A stretch of 64,000 bases of DNA from a virus. The position numbers and the translations under genes are program-made. Within the stretch, counting starts at the first letter, position 1, and every line of letters starts with the position of its first letter. Location of the stretch: the IMG/VR virus record IMGVR_UViG_3300022074_000025, positions 1 to 64,000 of that record; one strand, written 5' to 3'. The notes beneath the pieces are model-generated. The model ran no database searches and was not told the origin of the DNA. It worked only from the letters and a program-made list of their open reading frames with translations. Below, one piece after another: positions 23,674 to 30,868 of the stretch.

Positions 23674-26408
23674 TAGTTAGCCTCCAATATGGTGTTTGTT
23701 CTATTCTGTTGTGTTATTGCTACCATTTCTGCTAACTCTTTTTTCAACTTTTCTATTATCGCTGAACTTTTTTCTCTGCCTTTGGTTTCTCTACCAAAGT
23801 ATTCATTTACACCAGAATTACTTCTATCAATTCTAGACTGTTCAGCGGCAATAGTTTTATTGATTTCATCCATTCTCGTTTTTGATGTGTCATCAGGAGT
23901 GACACTATTGTTACTTGTATTTAAGCTCTGATTACTGTCTGTAACATTGGCAGTTTGTATAGTTGTTTCTTTTTTAGTAATCTTTTCATCTTGTGCCGCT
24001 TGTATTTCCTGTAGTCTTTTTAGATATGGATTTGCTTCAGGGCGTGTCGCCATAATTAGTCCACTATCCTGTGCTTGTGCAAATCCTGCACTTGCATTCC
24101 ATCTTGTGCTACCACCTTTATCTGTACCAACTATATCAAAGTGTCCTCTATGTTTACCCATATAATCATGATCAGCACTGCCTGCTCTTCCACCCAATGC
24201 AAAAAATGCTTCAGTAAATTGTAAAAATTTAGGGTGTGTATAAGGAATCAAATGGTCACCTAATCTAAGTTGTAAATCAGCAGACATTCCACCGTCATGT
24301 CTTTCAGATCCTGTACGTACTGCTTGTCCATCTAGAAAGTATTTTTTGCCTTTTCGGTCTTTATTTTTTGTAGATGCTTTCCATTCATCTAATGGCATTT
24401 GCCCACCACTTGTAACTTCAACTCTTAAATTAGGATCTGTAACTATGGCGGCGTTTTTAAGTATTGTGACTAATGCCTCTGCTAATGGGCCTTTTCTAAT
24501 GGCCGCTGTTTTGTTTTGTATCTGGTGTACACGATCACCTGGCCTAACTGGTGGCACTTCAGCAGGTGCCATTTCAATAGTAGGATCTCTACTAGGTGCA
24601 GGGCCTGTTAATGTTGTTTTAGATCCTGTACCCAGTCTATCAGAAACTACCTGGTCATCAGATATTGTAACTCCTGTGTATGGATCAAATACACCACCAT
24701 ATCCACCTTCACTTGCTATTATCTCTTGTCCTTCTTTTGTACCAGGTGCTACTCTATACTCATTCATTTTGGCTAGTTCTTCACTTGCACTTGTAACATT
24801 TGGTGGTTTTATAACACCTGCTTCAACTAAAAACTTTTTAAATCTTGCCAATTCGTCTGTAGTAGATGCAAATATTCCACCAAGGTTTTCATACCCTGGA
24901 ACAATTTTATGCTGTAACATTCGCATACCAACTTTTGTTGCTTCCACTGCTTCTACACTATTATCTGCTTCTTCAGTTTTGGCATCAGCAAGATCTACTC
25001 TTTTCTGTATAGCATCACTTGTTGATTCAACAAACGCATCTGGAATAACTTCGGCCGCATTTTTTAACCTAAGTACTGAATCCAGTGTTGCGTCTCCCAC
25101 AGAAGGAGCATTTGGAATTTCACGAGCAAGTCTAACAAATTCTTTAAATCTATTTGCAACTTCAACCCTATTGGAGCCATCTTTAAGTGATTCAACCAAT
25201 GACACATAGGATTTTGTTACTTCTGTACCACCCAATGCTAGTATTTCGTTAATTTCTTGAGGTACTGACATTAAAACATTATCAGTTGTTGGCAACATAC
25301 GAACAAATCCTGTTAGTGTTTGGTCCATGCCATCTGCTAAATCAGGTAACATCTCCTTAAACAATCCATTAAGGAAATCTGCGTTAAGTTGCATTTGAAC
25401 CGTTACACCTTCACCATATTTTTCTTCAAGTATGGCTTTGTTTCGCAACAAGTTGCCTTTCATTTCATCTCTACCCTGAGCATCTAAACCAGAGTTAATT
25501 AATTGTTCTCTATTAATGCCTGTCATTTCAGCCATTGCTAAAGCAATCTTTTGTGTATCTTCAAATGTTTTTGTAATTCGCCTACGGGTTGGTATATTAA
25601 GTTCACTCATTTCACCCTGTTCAAAGAACATTTTAGTGACATTACCCATCTCTTTTATGAACTGTGTTCCTACTAATCCAAATTGATTAAACCCTTGATC
25701 GTTTCTACTTGCACTTGCTAGGTTACCCACGAAGTTGTTGAAGTATAATGAATTGTCTGCTAGACTTCCTTCACCGTTGACAAATACATGTCGCATACCA
25801 TCAAGCCCTTTTAGCATTTCAGAAACACTCATACCCATATTTGCGGCGGCGCCACGCATTTCAGTAGCACCAGGTAAACCTCTATCAAACATCATGCCAT
25901 ATTCAAGCATTGCTCTTAGATTTTTCTCTTGTGCCATAATTATAGGTGCTAGGGCTCCACTAAAAGCCGCCATGCCTGCGATGCCTTTACCGGCATATTG
26001 TGCAGTAGTACCAGCAACTCTAGCACCAGTTGCATACTTGTTAACAAACAACTTACCAAAGTCAGATACGGCTTCACCAGCACCAGCCATAGCACGGCCA
26101 CCTATTTCTGCTATTTCACCAAAACCTCTAATTGGATCTACAGCTCTAGCACCGCCTATAGAGTTGACTTCTTTTTGAACACCATTTAAGAATCTATCAA
26201 TTCTTGTTTGTGTACGTTTTTTCTGTCCTATAAAATCTTCTATGTTTACTTGGACTTGTTTCATACCTAATTTTTTAGCAATTCGATTGACTTCGCCCAT
26301 ATGGCTTTGAAGACTACGACCTTCCATTCGAACAATGCTCATTAATGTGTCGTCAGTAGCCCACTTGGGCAACATTTCAATAAGATTTAAAAATTCGTTA
26401 CTGTCCAA
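23673..26408 (-). CDS. Tape-measure-like protein with M15-like peptidase domain
   Basis: 911 residues, paralogous in its N-terminal half to the next gene. Residues ~115-165 are an Ala/Gly-rich hydrophobic stretch (AGKGIAGMAAFSGALAPIIM). Residues ~626-776 resemble a D-Ala-D-Ala metallopeptidase of the M15 type: an SGGQ segment, SERHDGGMSADLQL near 705 (compare SxHxxGxAxD) and HRGHFDIVG near 756, giving the His/Asp/His zinc-ligand pattern. Such domains in tail proteins cut peptidoglycan cross-links during DNA entry. The start is TTG at 26406-26408 (AGGT about 9 bases upstream). An in-frame ATG 11 codons later has no ribosome site and would remove part of the conserved N-terminus. Followed by a one-base overlap with the 857-residue gene. 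Peptidase activity is inferred from motifs only. Confidence 0.6.
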   Translation of the reverse strand: MDSNEFLNLIEMLPKWATDDTLMSIVRMEGRSLQSHMGEVNRIAKKLGMKQVQVNIEDFIGQKKRTQTRIDRFLNGVQKEVNSIGGARAVDPIRGFGEIAEIGGRAMAGAGEAVSDFGKLFVNKYATGARVAGTTAQYAGKGIAGMAAFSGALAPIIMAQEKNLRAMLEYGMMFDRGLPGATEMRGAAANMGMSVSEMLKGLDGMRHVFVNGEGSLADNSLYFNNFVGNLASASRNDQGFNQFGLVGTQFIKEMGNVTKMFFEQGEMSELNIPTRRRITKTFEDTQKIALAMAEMTGINREQLINSGLDAQGRDEMKGNLLRNKAILEEKYGEGVTVQMQLNADFLNGLFKEMLPDLADGMDQTLTGFVRMLPTTDNVLMSVPQEINEILALGGTEVTKSYVSLVESLKDGSNRVEVANRFKEFVRLAREIPNAPSVGDATLDSVLRLKNAAEVIPDAFVESTSDAIQKRVDLADAKTEEADNSVEAVEATKVGMRMLQHKIVPGYENLGGIFASTTDELARFKKFLVEAGVIKPPNVTSASEELAKMNEYRVAPGTKEGQEIIASEGGYGGVFDPYTGVTISDDQVVSDRLGTGSKTTLTGPAPSRDPTIEMAPAEVPPVRPGDRVHQIQNKTAAIRKGPLAEALVTILKNAAIVTDPNLRVEVTSGGQMPLDEWKASTKNKDRKGKKYFLDGQAVRTGSERHDGGMSADLQLRLGDHLIPYTHPKFLQFTEAFFALGGRAGSADHDYMGKHRGHFDIVGTDKGGSTRWNASAGFAQAQDSGLIMATRPEANPYLKRLQEIQAAQDEKITKKETTIQTANVTDSNQSLNTSNNSVTPDDTSKTRMDEINKTIAAEQSRIDRSNSGVNEYFGRETKGREKSSAIIEKLKKELAEMVAITQQNRTNTILEAN

Positions 26409-26428
26409 AATTAAGTACCTATTTAATG

Positions 26429-26436
26429 CATAAATA
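26429..26436 (+). promoter_or_regulatory. Late promoter box CATAAATA
   Basis: CATAAATA on the plus strand, 48 bases before the gp26 ATG. It faces the minus-strand box at 26462-26469 across a 25-base interval. Confidence 0.65.
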
Positions 26437-26461
26437 CAAATGGATGCATTTATATATAATG

Positions 26462-26469
26462 TATTTATT
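26462..26469 (-). promoter_or_regulatory. Late promoter box AATAAATA
   Basis: AATAAATA on the minus strand, 53 bases before the TTG start of the 911-residue gene. A weaker TATAAATG lies at 26447-26454 on the same strand. Confidence 0.55.
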
Positions 26470-26484
26470 TGGAGAAAACACCCT

Positions 26485-27333
26485 ATGACAGCGAATCCCT
26501 TAATTGCGGCATATAAAAAGCCCGCATTATACGTTGCCTTACCCAGTAAGGGTAAATGGTACGATCCTAAACCAAAATTAAGTGTAGATGGCGAACTTGC
26601 TGTGTATGCTATGAGTGCAAGAGATGAATTAATTACTAAAACACCTGATGCACTGTTTAATGGCGAGGCTACAGTGGCACTAATTGAAAGTTGTTGCCCT
26701 GATATTCCTGAGCCAAGACAGATGCCAGTGAATGATCTATTAGTTGTATTATTGGCTATTAGACAAGCAAGTTATGGTAATGAACTATCAATTGACATTA
26801 AATGTACAAATGAAGAGTGTAGACATGTTAATCAGATGGCAGTAGACGGTAACATACTGTTAAGCCGTGTACAGGATAACAAGCACGAAACATTAATTAA
26901 ACTTGAAAATGGTTTTGGATTAGAACTTACTCCGTACACTATCGAAGATAGGACTAGATTACAGATACAGCAGGTAAAACAACAGGCTATTGTACAACAA
27001 TTAATTAATGCTGAAGCATCAGGCGAAGAAGACTTACAGGAACAATTTGGTAAAACATTTGTGGAAGTTGCAGAGCTAAGTGTTGAGCTAGTTGCACGTT
27101 GTATTAGCACAGTTCATTTACCTGATAAAGATTCAGATCCTATTACAGAATACCAAGATATTTACGATTGGTTAAAAATTATCACAAAGAAAGACTATGA
27201 TCAAATACGTGAGCGTGTTGAACAACTTAGTGAAAACAACATTGACACCATAATGGATGCCCAATGTGCAGAATGTGGTAAGCCTTTTAAAACTAATATT
27301 GAGTTAGATATCGCGGGTTTTTTCGCAGGTTGA
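26485..27333 (+). CDS. gp26: Baseplate hub / tail assembly protein gp26
   Basis: 282 residues from the ATG at 26485, which has GGAG ten bases upstream; an earlier in-frame ATG at 26440 has none and sits where the leader should be. The segment MPVNDLLVVLLAIRQASYGN with following Cys residues is characteristic of the T4 gp26 baseplate family. Two Cys pairs (CTNEEC near residue 108 and CAECG near 260) could bind zinc together. T4 gp26 (208 residues) acts in assembly of the baseplate hub. The last codons contain the slippery sequence GGGTTTTTTC in the correct phase for -1 frameshifting into the downstream frame, which would give a minor product of about 360 residues. Confidence 0.85.
   Translation: MTANPLIAAYKKPALYVALPSKGKWYDPKPKLSVDGELAVYAMSARDELITKTPDALFNGEATVALIESCCPDIPEPRQMPVNDLLVVLLAIRQASYGNELSIDIKCTNEECRHVNQMAVDGNILLSRVQDNKHETLIKLENGFGLELTPYTIEDRTRLQIQQVKQQAIVQQLINAEASGEEDLQEQFGKTFVEVAELSVELVARCISTVHLPDKDSDPITEYQDIYDWLKIITKKDYDQIRERVEQLSENNIDTIMDAQCAECGKPFKTNIELDIAGFFAG
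27315..27324 (+). promoter_or_regulatory. Predicted -1 ribosomal frameshift site
   Basis: GGGTTTTTTC contains two overlapping canonical X-XXY-YYZ heptamers in the gp26 reading phase: G-GGT-TTT (27315-27321) and T-TTT-TTC (27318-27324). The gp26 stop follows at 27331. The -1 frame is open from the site into the 79-codon frame. A small possible hairpin (TGATAG pairing with CTAGTCA, one bulge) starts at 27331, 6-9 bases after the site. Predicted from sequence only. Confidence 0.65.
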
Positions 27334-27569
27334 TAGCCACTAGTCAGCCGACGGAGATTAAACAAATTGTTGAACGTTATGATTTAGAACGTGAGGGCAT
27401 TGAAGCAAACCTATTAGATTTAGTTTTGTATAGTGGAGGTGCTACTACATGGACAGAGCTTATGTGCATGCCAATTTCCTCTGTCAGATTGATGACTGAA
27501 AGAATGAATAAAAAGACTGAAGAAGCAAACATGGCACAACAAAAGGCTAGGGCTTCTCGAGGCCGGTAA
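27330..27569 (+). CDS. -1-frame extension of gp26 (gp51-like position)
   Basis: A 79-codon frame in the -1 phase relative to gp26. As a separate gene its only upstream start is TTG at 27330, overlapping the gp26 TGA (TTGA), with only a poor ribosome site. It is therefore more likely expressed by frameshifting at 27315-27324, adding about 82 residues (FRRLIATSQPTEIKQ...) to gp26. The product is helical, with WTELMCMPISSVRLMTERM, a pattern reminiscent of T segments of tail assembly chaperones, and ends in a Lys/Arg/Ala-rich tail. In T4, gp51 is a hub assembly catalyst; a link to gp51 is by position only. Its 3' end overlaps the convergent 150-residue gene by 23 bases. Confidence 0.6.
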   Translation: MIATSQPTEIKQIVERYDLEREGIEANLLDLVLYSGGATTWTELMCMPISSVRLMTERMNKKTEEANMAQQKARASRGR

Positions 27570-27999
27570 TTAATTTGTAATATTCTGCAGGCCAGCTATT
27601 ATAATAATTTGTGCTATGTAAATAATCACGCTTATCTAGAATGTCTTTTTTCAACTGTATAAAAATACAATTAGTAAAATTCCTAACAAAATGTCCTGAC
27701 TTATTTGTGCTTGTAAAGAAGAACAGATCGGAAAATTCCTTCTGCATGTCCTCTGCTAAAGCCTCAAGATCGTAAGACAATTCACCATCACCCATCCAAG
27801 CAATACCTATTTCATAACGTTCTCTATCAAACGTTCTAAGCATTTCCTTTTGATTTGAACGGGCATCAATGAACTGGATTAGATCCATCATTCTTGCTCT
27901 ACGTGCAAAGGGACATATAGGGAAACCGTCATCTTTCTTCGCTTCCACCTCTTTCTCTGTCCAGATCAGAAAGGTGCTTACGAATGTATCGAAGTTCAT
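27547..27999 (-). CDS. Conserved-type unknown protein, 150 residues
   Basis: I do not recognise a function. The N-terminal part reads FLIWTEKEVEAKKDDGFPICPFARRARM; the ICPFARRAR motif, with its single Cys after Pro/Ile, recalls a CP(F/W)A motif seen in some uncharacterised bacterial proteins. The rest is a mixed helix/strand soluble protein with many aromatics; no signal peptide or membrane segment is seen. Start ATG at 27997-27999 has only a weak GAAAGAAA ribosome site. It has its own leader of about 105 bases containing two hairpins, behind a GATAAATA late box. Its 3' end overlaps the convergent gp26 extension by 23 bases. Confidence 0.65.
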   Translation of the reverse strand: MNFDTFVSTFLIWTEKEVEAKKDDGFPICPFARRARMMDLIQFIDARSNQKEMLRTFDRERYEIGIAWMGDGELSYDLEALAEDMQKEFSDLFFFTSTNKSGHFVRNFTNCIFIQLKKDILDKRDYLHSTNYYNSWPAEYYKLITGLEKP

Positions 28000-28024
28000 A
28001 ATATTTCTTTCAGTGTTATTAACA

Positions 28025-28066
28025 GATGTTCTTCAAACATCACATCTTCATATCACTTCGTGATAT
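28025..28066 (-). other. Two hairpins in the leader of the 150-residue gene
   Basis: GATGTT/AACATC (28025-28041, 5-base loop) and ATATCAC/GTGATAT (28050-28066, 3-base loop, GAA on the minus strand) lie between the late box and the ATG of the minus-strand gene. They may affect mRNA stability or translation. Confidence 0.5.
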
Positions 28067-28112
28067 TCGATGTATATTTCGAATCGGTTAATATATCTAT
28101 TGTGGTTATAGT

Positions 28113-28120
28113 TATTTATC
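28113..28120 (-). promoter_or_regulatory. Late promoter box GATAAATA
   Basis: GATAAATA on the minus strand in the intergenic gap, 113 bases before the 150-residue gene and just after two hairpins that end the upstream non-coding stretch. Confidence 0.5.
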
Positions 28121-28466
28121 GACTAATATTATAACGGCTTTTTCGCCGAGTGTTTCATTCACACTTAGCCTGATACGGCCAAGTGTGAAAAATGAATACA
28201 AGGTTTTTCGCCTCGGAATCACCCACATTATCATAGTAAAACCTTATTATAGGGAGTCGCGGTTATGCGATACGACTTTACTCACTGCTGAACAACGCAG
28301 AAACATCCTTTGCCATGATAACGACTAAGGACTATCCGTGAGTTCCAATCTGTCAGGAGAGCTCACTCATTGTTTAAATTATGCACGCCAGAATCTGAAC
28401 ACAGGTGTCTGTGAACTCAAAGCGGATCGAGCCATCCCGATCAAACTGAGCATGTAGGGTTCTGTA
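28121..28466 (-). ncRNA. Candidate structured non-coding RNA (unassigned)
   Basis: This 346-base part of the 466-base gap has no credible reading frame. By count it is about 44% GC over 28141-28470, against about 33% in the adjacent gene. On the minus strand it can form, in order: an outer CTCA/TGAG stem around GATCG/CGATC, a CACAG/CTGTG hairpin, GTGAG/CTCAC or ACTCAC/GTGAGT alternatives, CTGC/GCAG, AGTCG/CGACT, a 13-pair hairpin (28158-28189) and CGGC/GCCG (28135-28148). The 13-pair stem has one G-U wobble on the minus strand, which would be an A-C mismatch on the plus strand, favouring minus-strand RNA. It would be read through from the gp55-gp47-gp46 unit. I could not match it to tRNA, tmRNA, RNase P or a group I intron. 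Confidence 0.4.
28135..28189 (-). other. Tandem hairpins at the end of the structured region
   Basis: On the minus strand a 13-pair stem with loop GTATCA (28158-28189) is followed by a CGGC/GCCG stem with loop GAAAAA (28135-28148). No T-run follows. They may end the upstream transcript or form its 3' domain. Confidence 0.5.
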
Positions 28467-28892
28467 TTAGCCGTTAAGTTGTTGTTTGATTATGCCTTTG
28501 CCGTGTACTTTTACTTGAATAATGCCATTGTAGTAGTCGTTTGATTCTAGTACTTTTCTTGAGAATTGTTCACGTGCCTCTAGGTAACTACATTCTGATT
28601 TGGAGTTACAATAATATAATATTTCTCGGGTAAATTTGTCTGTGCCTAATTGTTCTACGTCTGTGTTTAATTCATCATTTGAGCCATAGTAAGTTTGCCA
28701 ATCTGATTCTACTTTATATCGTCTTTTGTTTTTTCTGCCTTTGAGTGGTGGTCTTGATCTGCTAAATCTTGCCAGTTTTTTGCCTATGTATTTTCTATCA
28801 TTTGTAGTATTGGTTATTAAGTAGACAAAGCCTACACATTCTTCTGGGAGTTCCAATACTTCTTTGCCATTGTAAAGCCAATTATTCGCCAA
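28467..28892 (-). CDS. GIY-YIG family endonuclease-like protein
   Basis: 141 residues. GFVYLITNTTNDRKYIGKKL near residues 20-40 is a GIY-YIG nuclease start (here FVY and YIG), followed by basic residues (SRPPLKGRKNKRR) and a second conserved-looking block (ESDWQTYYGSN). Proteins of this type recur in T4-like phages, some as free-standing homing endonucleases, others of unknown job. The start is TTG at 28890-28892, overlapping the stop of the 74-residue gene; the ribosome site is weak. It is the last gene of the gp55-gp47-gp46 unit and borders the structured non-coding region, a setting typical of mobile intron or homing elements. I do not see a split host gene beside it. Nuclease activity is inferred. 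Confidence 0.7.
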   Translation of the reverse strand: MANNWLYNGKEVLELPEECVGFVYLITNTTNDRKYIGKKLARFSRSRPPLKGRKNKRRYKVESDWQTYYGSNDELNTDVEQLGTDKFTREILYYCNSKSECSYLEAREQFSRKVLESNDYYNGIIQVKVHGKGIIKQQLNG

Positions 28893-29106
28893 AACTTCTT
28901 TTTAATTCCTGTATCATATCAATCCCTAACTCCTGTTTAACTTTCCTACTATCGTAGTCAGGAGTTTTTACAAACAAATCTTCCTCAGGCATGCTGAGTG
29001 TGATTGTGCTTGGAGCCATTGATACAGAAGGGATTGTAACTGTATCATATGTACCTAATGTAACATCATTTGTATTGATTGAGATGTAATCGTCATCATC
29101 ATGCAT
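28882..29106 (-). CDS. Small unknown protein, 74 residues
   Basis: Unrecognised. It starts with an acidic cluster (MHDDDDYISINTND), has a Ser/Thr/Pro-rich beta-like middle (TIPSVSMAPSTITLSMPEED) and a helical C-terminus (KVKQELGIDMIQELKRSFGE). The ATG overlaps the end of gp46 by 8 bases and its stop overlaps the GIY-YIG start, so it is translated within the same unit. The tight overlaps on both sides support it as a real gene. A function linked to gp46/gp47 is possible but not shown. Confidence 0.6.
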   Translation of the reverse strand: MHDDDDYISINTNDVTLGTYDTVTIPSVSMAPSTITLSMPEEDLFVKTPDYDSRKVKQELGIDMIQELKRSFGE

Positions 29107-30868
29107 CTACTATCTCTACCTCTGTGTTAAACGTTGTAAAGCCGTTTTCTTTTGTAACCTGTAGTACACTATTAACACGACCAACAAGTTCATCACGATG
29201 AGAGATAAGCAGAATATTTTTATGTCTATCACGTTCCATCTTCTTCAATACACCTAACGCACTTTCAACGCCAATGGTATCCATACCACTGTCAACTAGT
29301 TCGTCAATACATACAAGATTAATAGGATGATTCATACTTTCAAATACATCACGGAATGCCCAACTAAGTCCTAATATAAGTCTGTTGCGTTCACCACGTG
29401 ATAAGTTGTCAAAATCTAAATCCTGTCCTAACTGTACAATACTAACTGTTAAGTCACTTTGGAACTGCACCTCATGTGGCAGTCCTAGTCTAGTTATATA
29501 GTACTCAAGACGTGTGTTTAAAAACTGTAGATTTTGTTCAATAATACGTCTACGAATAAAACTGTCTTTGCTGGTTAGTAGTTTTAACAAAAAGTCCTGA
29601 TGATCTTTCAGTTCTGTTAATCTGTTAGCTTCTGTCCAGTCTATGTTTTGTAAGCCAGTTTCTTTTAAACTTTGTATTTGATCCTCGTAAGGATCATCTG
29701 CATTCTCTTTTTCTTGAATACTGCTTTCTAACGCTCCTAGTTTTGTTTGATGCTCGTATGCTTCACTTAATGTATCGTAGTGTAGTGTAGGGGCATCGCC
29801 CAATTCACCTAGTTCATTTAAGGCGCTCTTATATTCATTTAGCATTTCGCTCTCAGAAGCAAGATGCCTTACCGATTCTTCTACTAATTCTGTCTTTTGA
29901 GCAATCATTTTCTCATGTTGCTCGTCATGAATCTCTTGTCCACATGCATAACACTTATGATCTAGTGTAGTATCCAAGTCTGCTTGTGCTTTGTCTTTAC
30001 GTTTTTGTTCACGTTGAATGCTTGTGTCTAGTCTAGCAATTTCACTATTAAGTGTTTCAATTTGTGTACGTTTGTTATTAAATTCTTCAAACAATGCATG
30101 TGCTTGTATTTCAGCATCAATATCTACTTGTTGTAGTGTAAGTAAGTCTGTCTGTAAGTCCTTGATATCATTGACTTTTTTATCAGCCCATACTTTTTTA
30201 CGTCTTTCCATATCTTTAATACTATTTGCAATGCGTTCATTTGCTTCCTCATTAGCACGGATACGGTGTGTTTCTTCTTGTATTGCGTCTTTTGTGTTAC
30301 GTACACGCTCTTTAAGTATTTCAGCCTTTTCACTAAGTTGTGTAATACCCAGTAGTTGCTCAATCATATCCTTCTGATCGTTTGCCCTCATACTTAGGAA
30401 AGGTTCTGTGTATGTATTAAGTGCAACAATATGTTTGAACATGTTGTGCGTCATACCAAGTATATTCTCAATTACTGCTTGGCTTTCTCTACCTTCACCC
30501 TGCATTTCATCTGTGTTTGCTTGATCAGTATTATTAACCATGAACTTAAACACATTGGGTTTACGTCCACGTTCAATTTTATATGCTATACCATCTTTCT
30601 CAAAGTCAACAGTAACCATCATTTGTTTGTTGTTGGTTTTGTTTACCAAGTTATCTTTACGAATATTATATAGTGCATTGCCATATAACGCATAACTTAA
30701 TGCGTTAATGATTGTTGTTTTTCCTGTGCCATTACGAGATCCATCACCACCCAGATCCATATTATTACCTAACACAAGTGTCAGTCCAGCATGATCAAAT
30801 GTTACAGCCTGTGTAACATTACCCACACTCATAAAGTTTTTTACAGTGATATTTTTTATGTTTAGCAT
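29099..30868 (-). CDS. gp46: Recombination endonuclease subunit (Rad50/SbcC-like)
   Basis: 589 residues of the SMC/Rad50 type. Walker A is GSRNGTGKTT (residues 43-52); two long coiled-coil arms flank a zinc hook CYACG near residue 306; the ABC signature is LSRGERNRLILG near 490, with Walker B NLVCIDELVDSG near 517. In T4, gp46 with gp47 forms a nuclease complex that processes DNA ends for recombination-dependent replication and degrades host DNA. The ATG overlaps the gp47 stop (TAATG). Length is close to T4 gp46 (560). Confidence 0.95.
   Translation of the reverse strand: MLNIKNITVKNFMSVGNVTQAVTFDHAGLTLVLGNNMDLGGDGSRNGTGKTTIINALSYALYGNALYNIRKDNLVNKTNNKQMMVTVDFEKDGIAYKIERGRKPNVFKFMVNNTDQANTDEMQGEGRESQAVIENILGMTHNMFKHIVALNTYTEPFLSMRANDQKDMIEQLLGITQLSEKAEILKERVRNTKDAIQEETHRIRANEEANERIANSIKDMERRKKVWADKKVNDIKDLQTDLLTLQQVDIDAEIQAHALFEEFNNKRTQIETLNSEIARLDTSIQREQKRKDKAQADLDTTLDHKCYACGQEIHDEQHEKMIAQKTELVEESVRHLASESEMLNEYKSALNELGELGDAPTLHYDTLSEAYEHQTKLGALESSIQEKENADDPYEDQIQSLKETGLQNIDWTEANRLTELKDHQDFLLKLLTSKDSFIRRRIIEQNLQFLNTRLEYYITRLGLPHEVQFQSDLTVSIVQLGQDLDFDNLSRGERNRLILGLSWAFRDVFESMNHPINLVCIDELVDSGMDTIGVESALGVLKKMERDRHKNILLISHRDELVGRVNSVLQVTKENGFTTFNTEVEIVDA

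Larger units (their letters stand above)
28000..28120. other. Leader part of the 466-base gene-free gap
   Basis: Between the 150-residue gene and the structured region, this AT-rich stretch holds the GATAAATA late box and two hairpins. I see no other gene or signal in it. The rest of the gap (28121-28466) is described as the candidate RNA. Confidence 0.5.

Noticed and set aside
24346-25209. 287-codon plus-strand frame opposite the 911-residue gene
   Set aside because: Shadow frame with no ribosome site; the minus-strand protein has recognisable domains.
26440-26484. Upstream ATG giving gp26 a 15-residue longer N-terminus
   Set aside because: It lies at the predicted transcript start and has no ribosome site, whereas the ATG at 26485 follows GGAG.
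28200-28400. Group I intron or tmRNA/tRNA in the structured gap
   Set aside because: I could not assemble the P3-P7 core, a tRNA-like T arm (GTTCRANYC) or a tag-peptide frame, and no split gene is visible on either side.
28430-28466. RNase P-like ACAGAACCC on the minus strand
   Set aside because: The motif would have to lie near the 3' end of RNase P RNA, but here it is at the 5' end of the stretch and the GAGGAAAGUCC element is missing.
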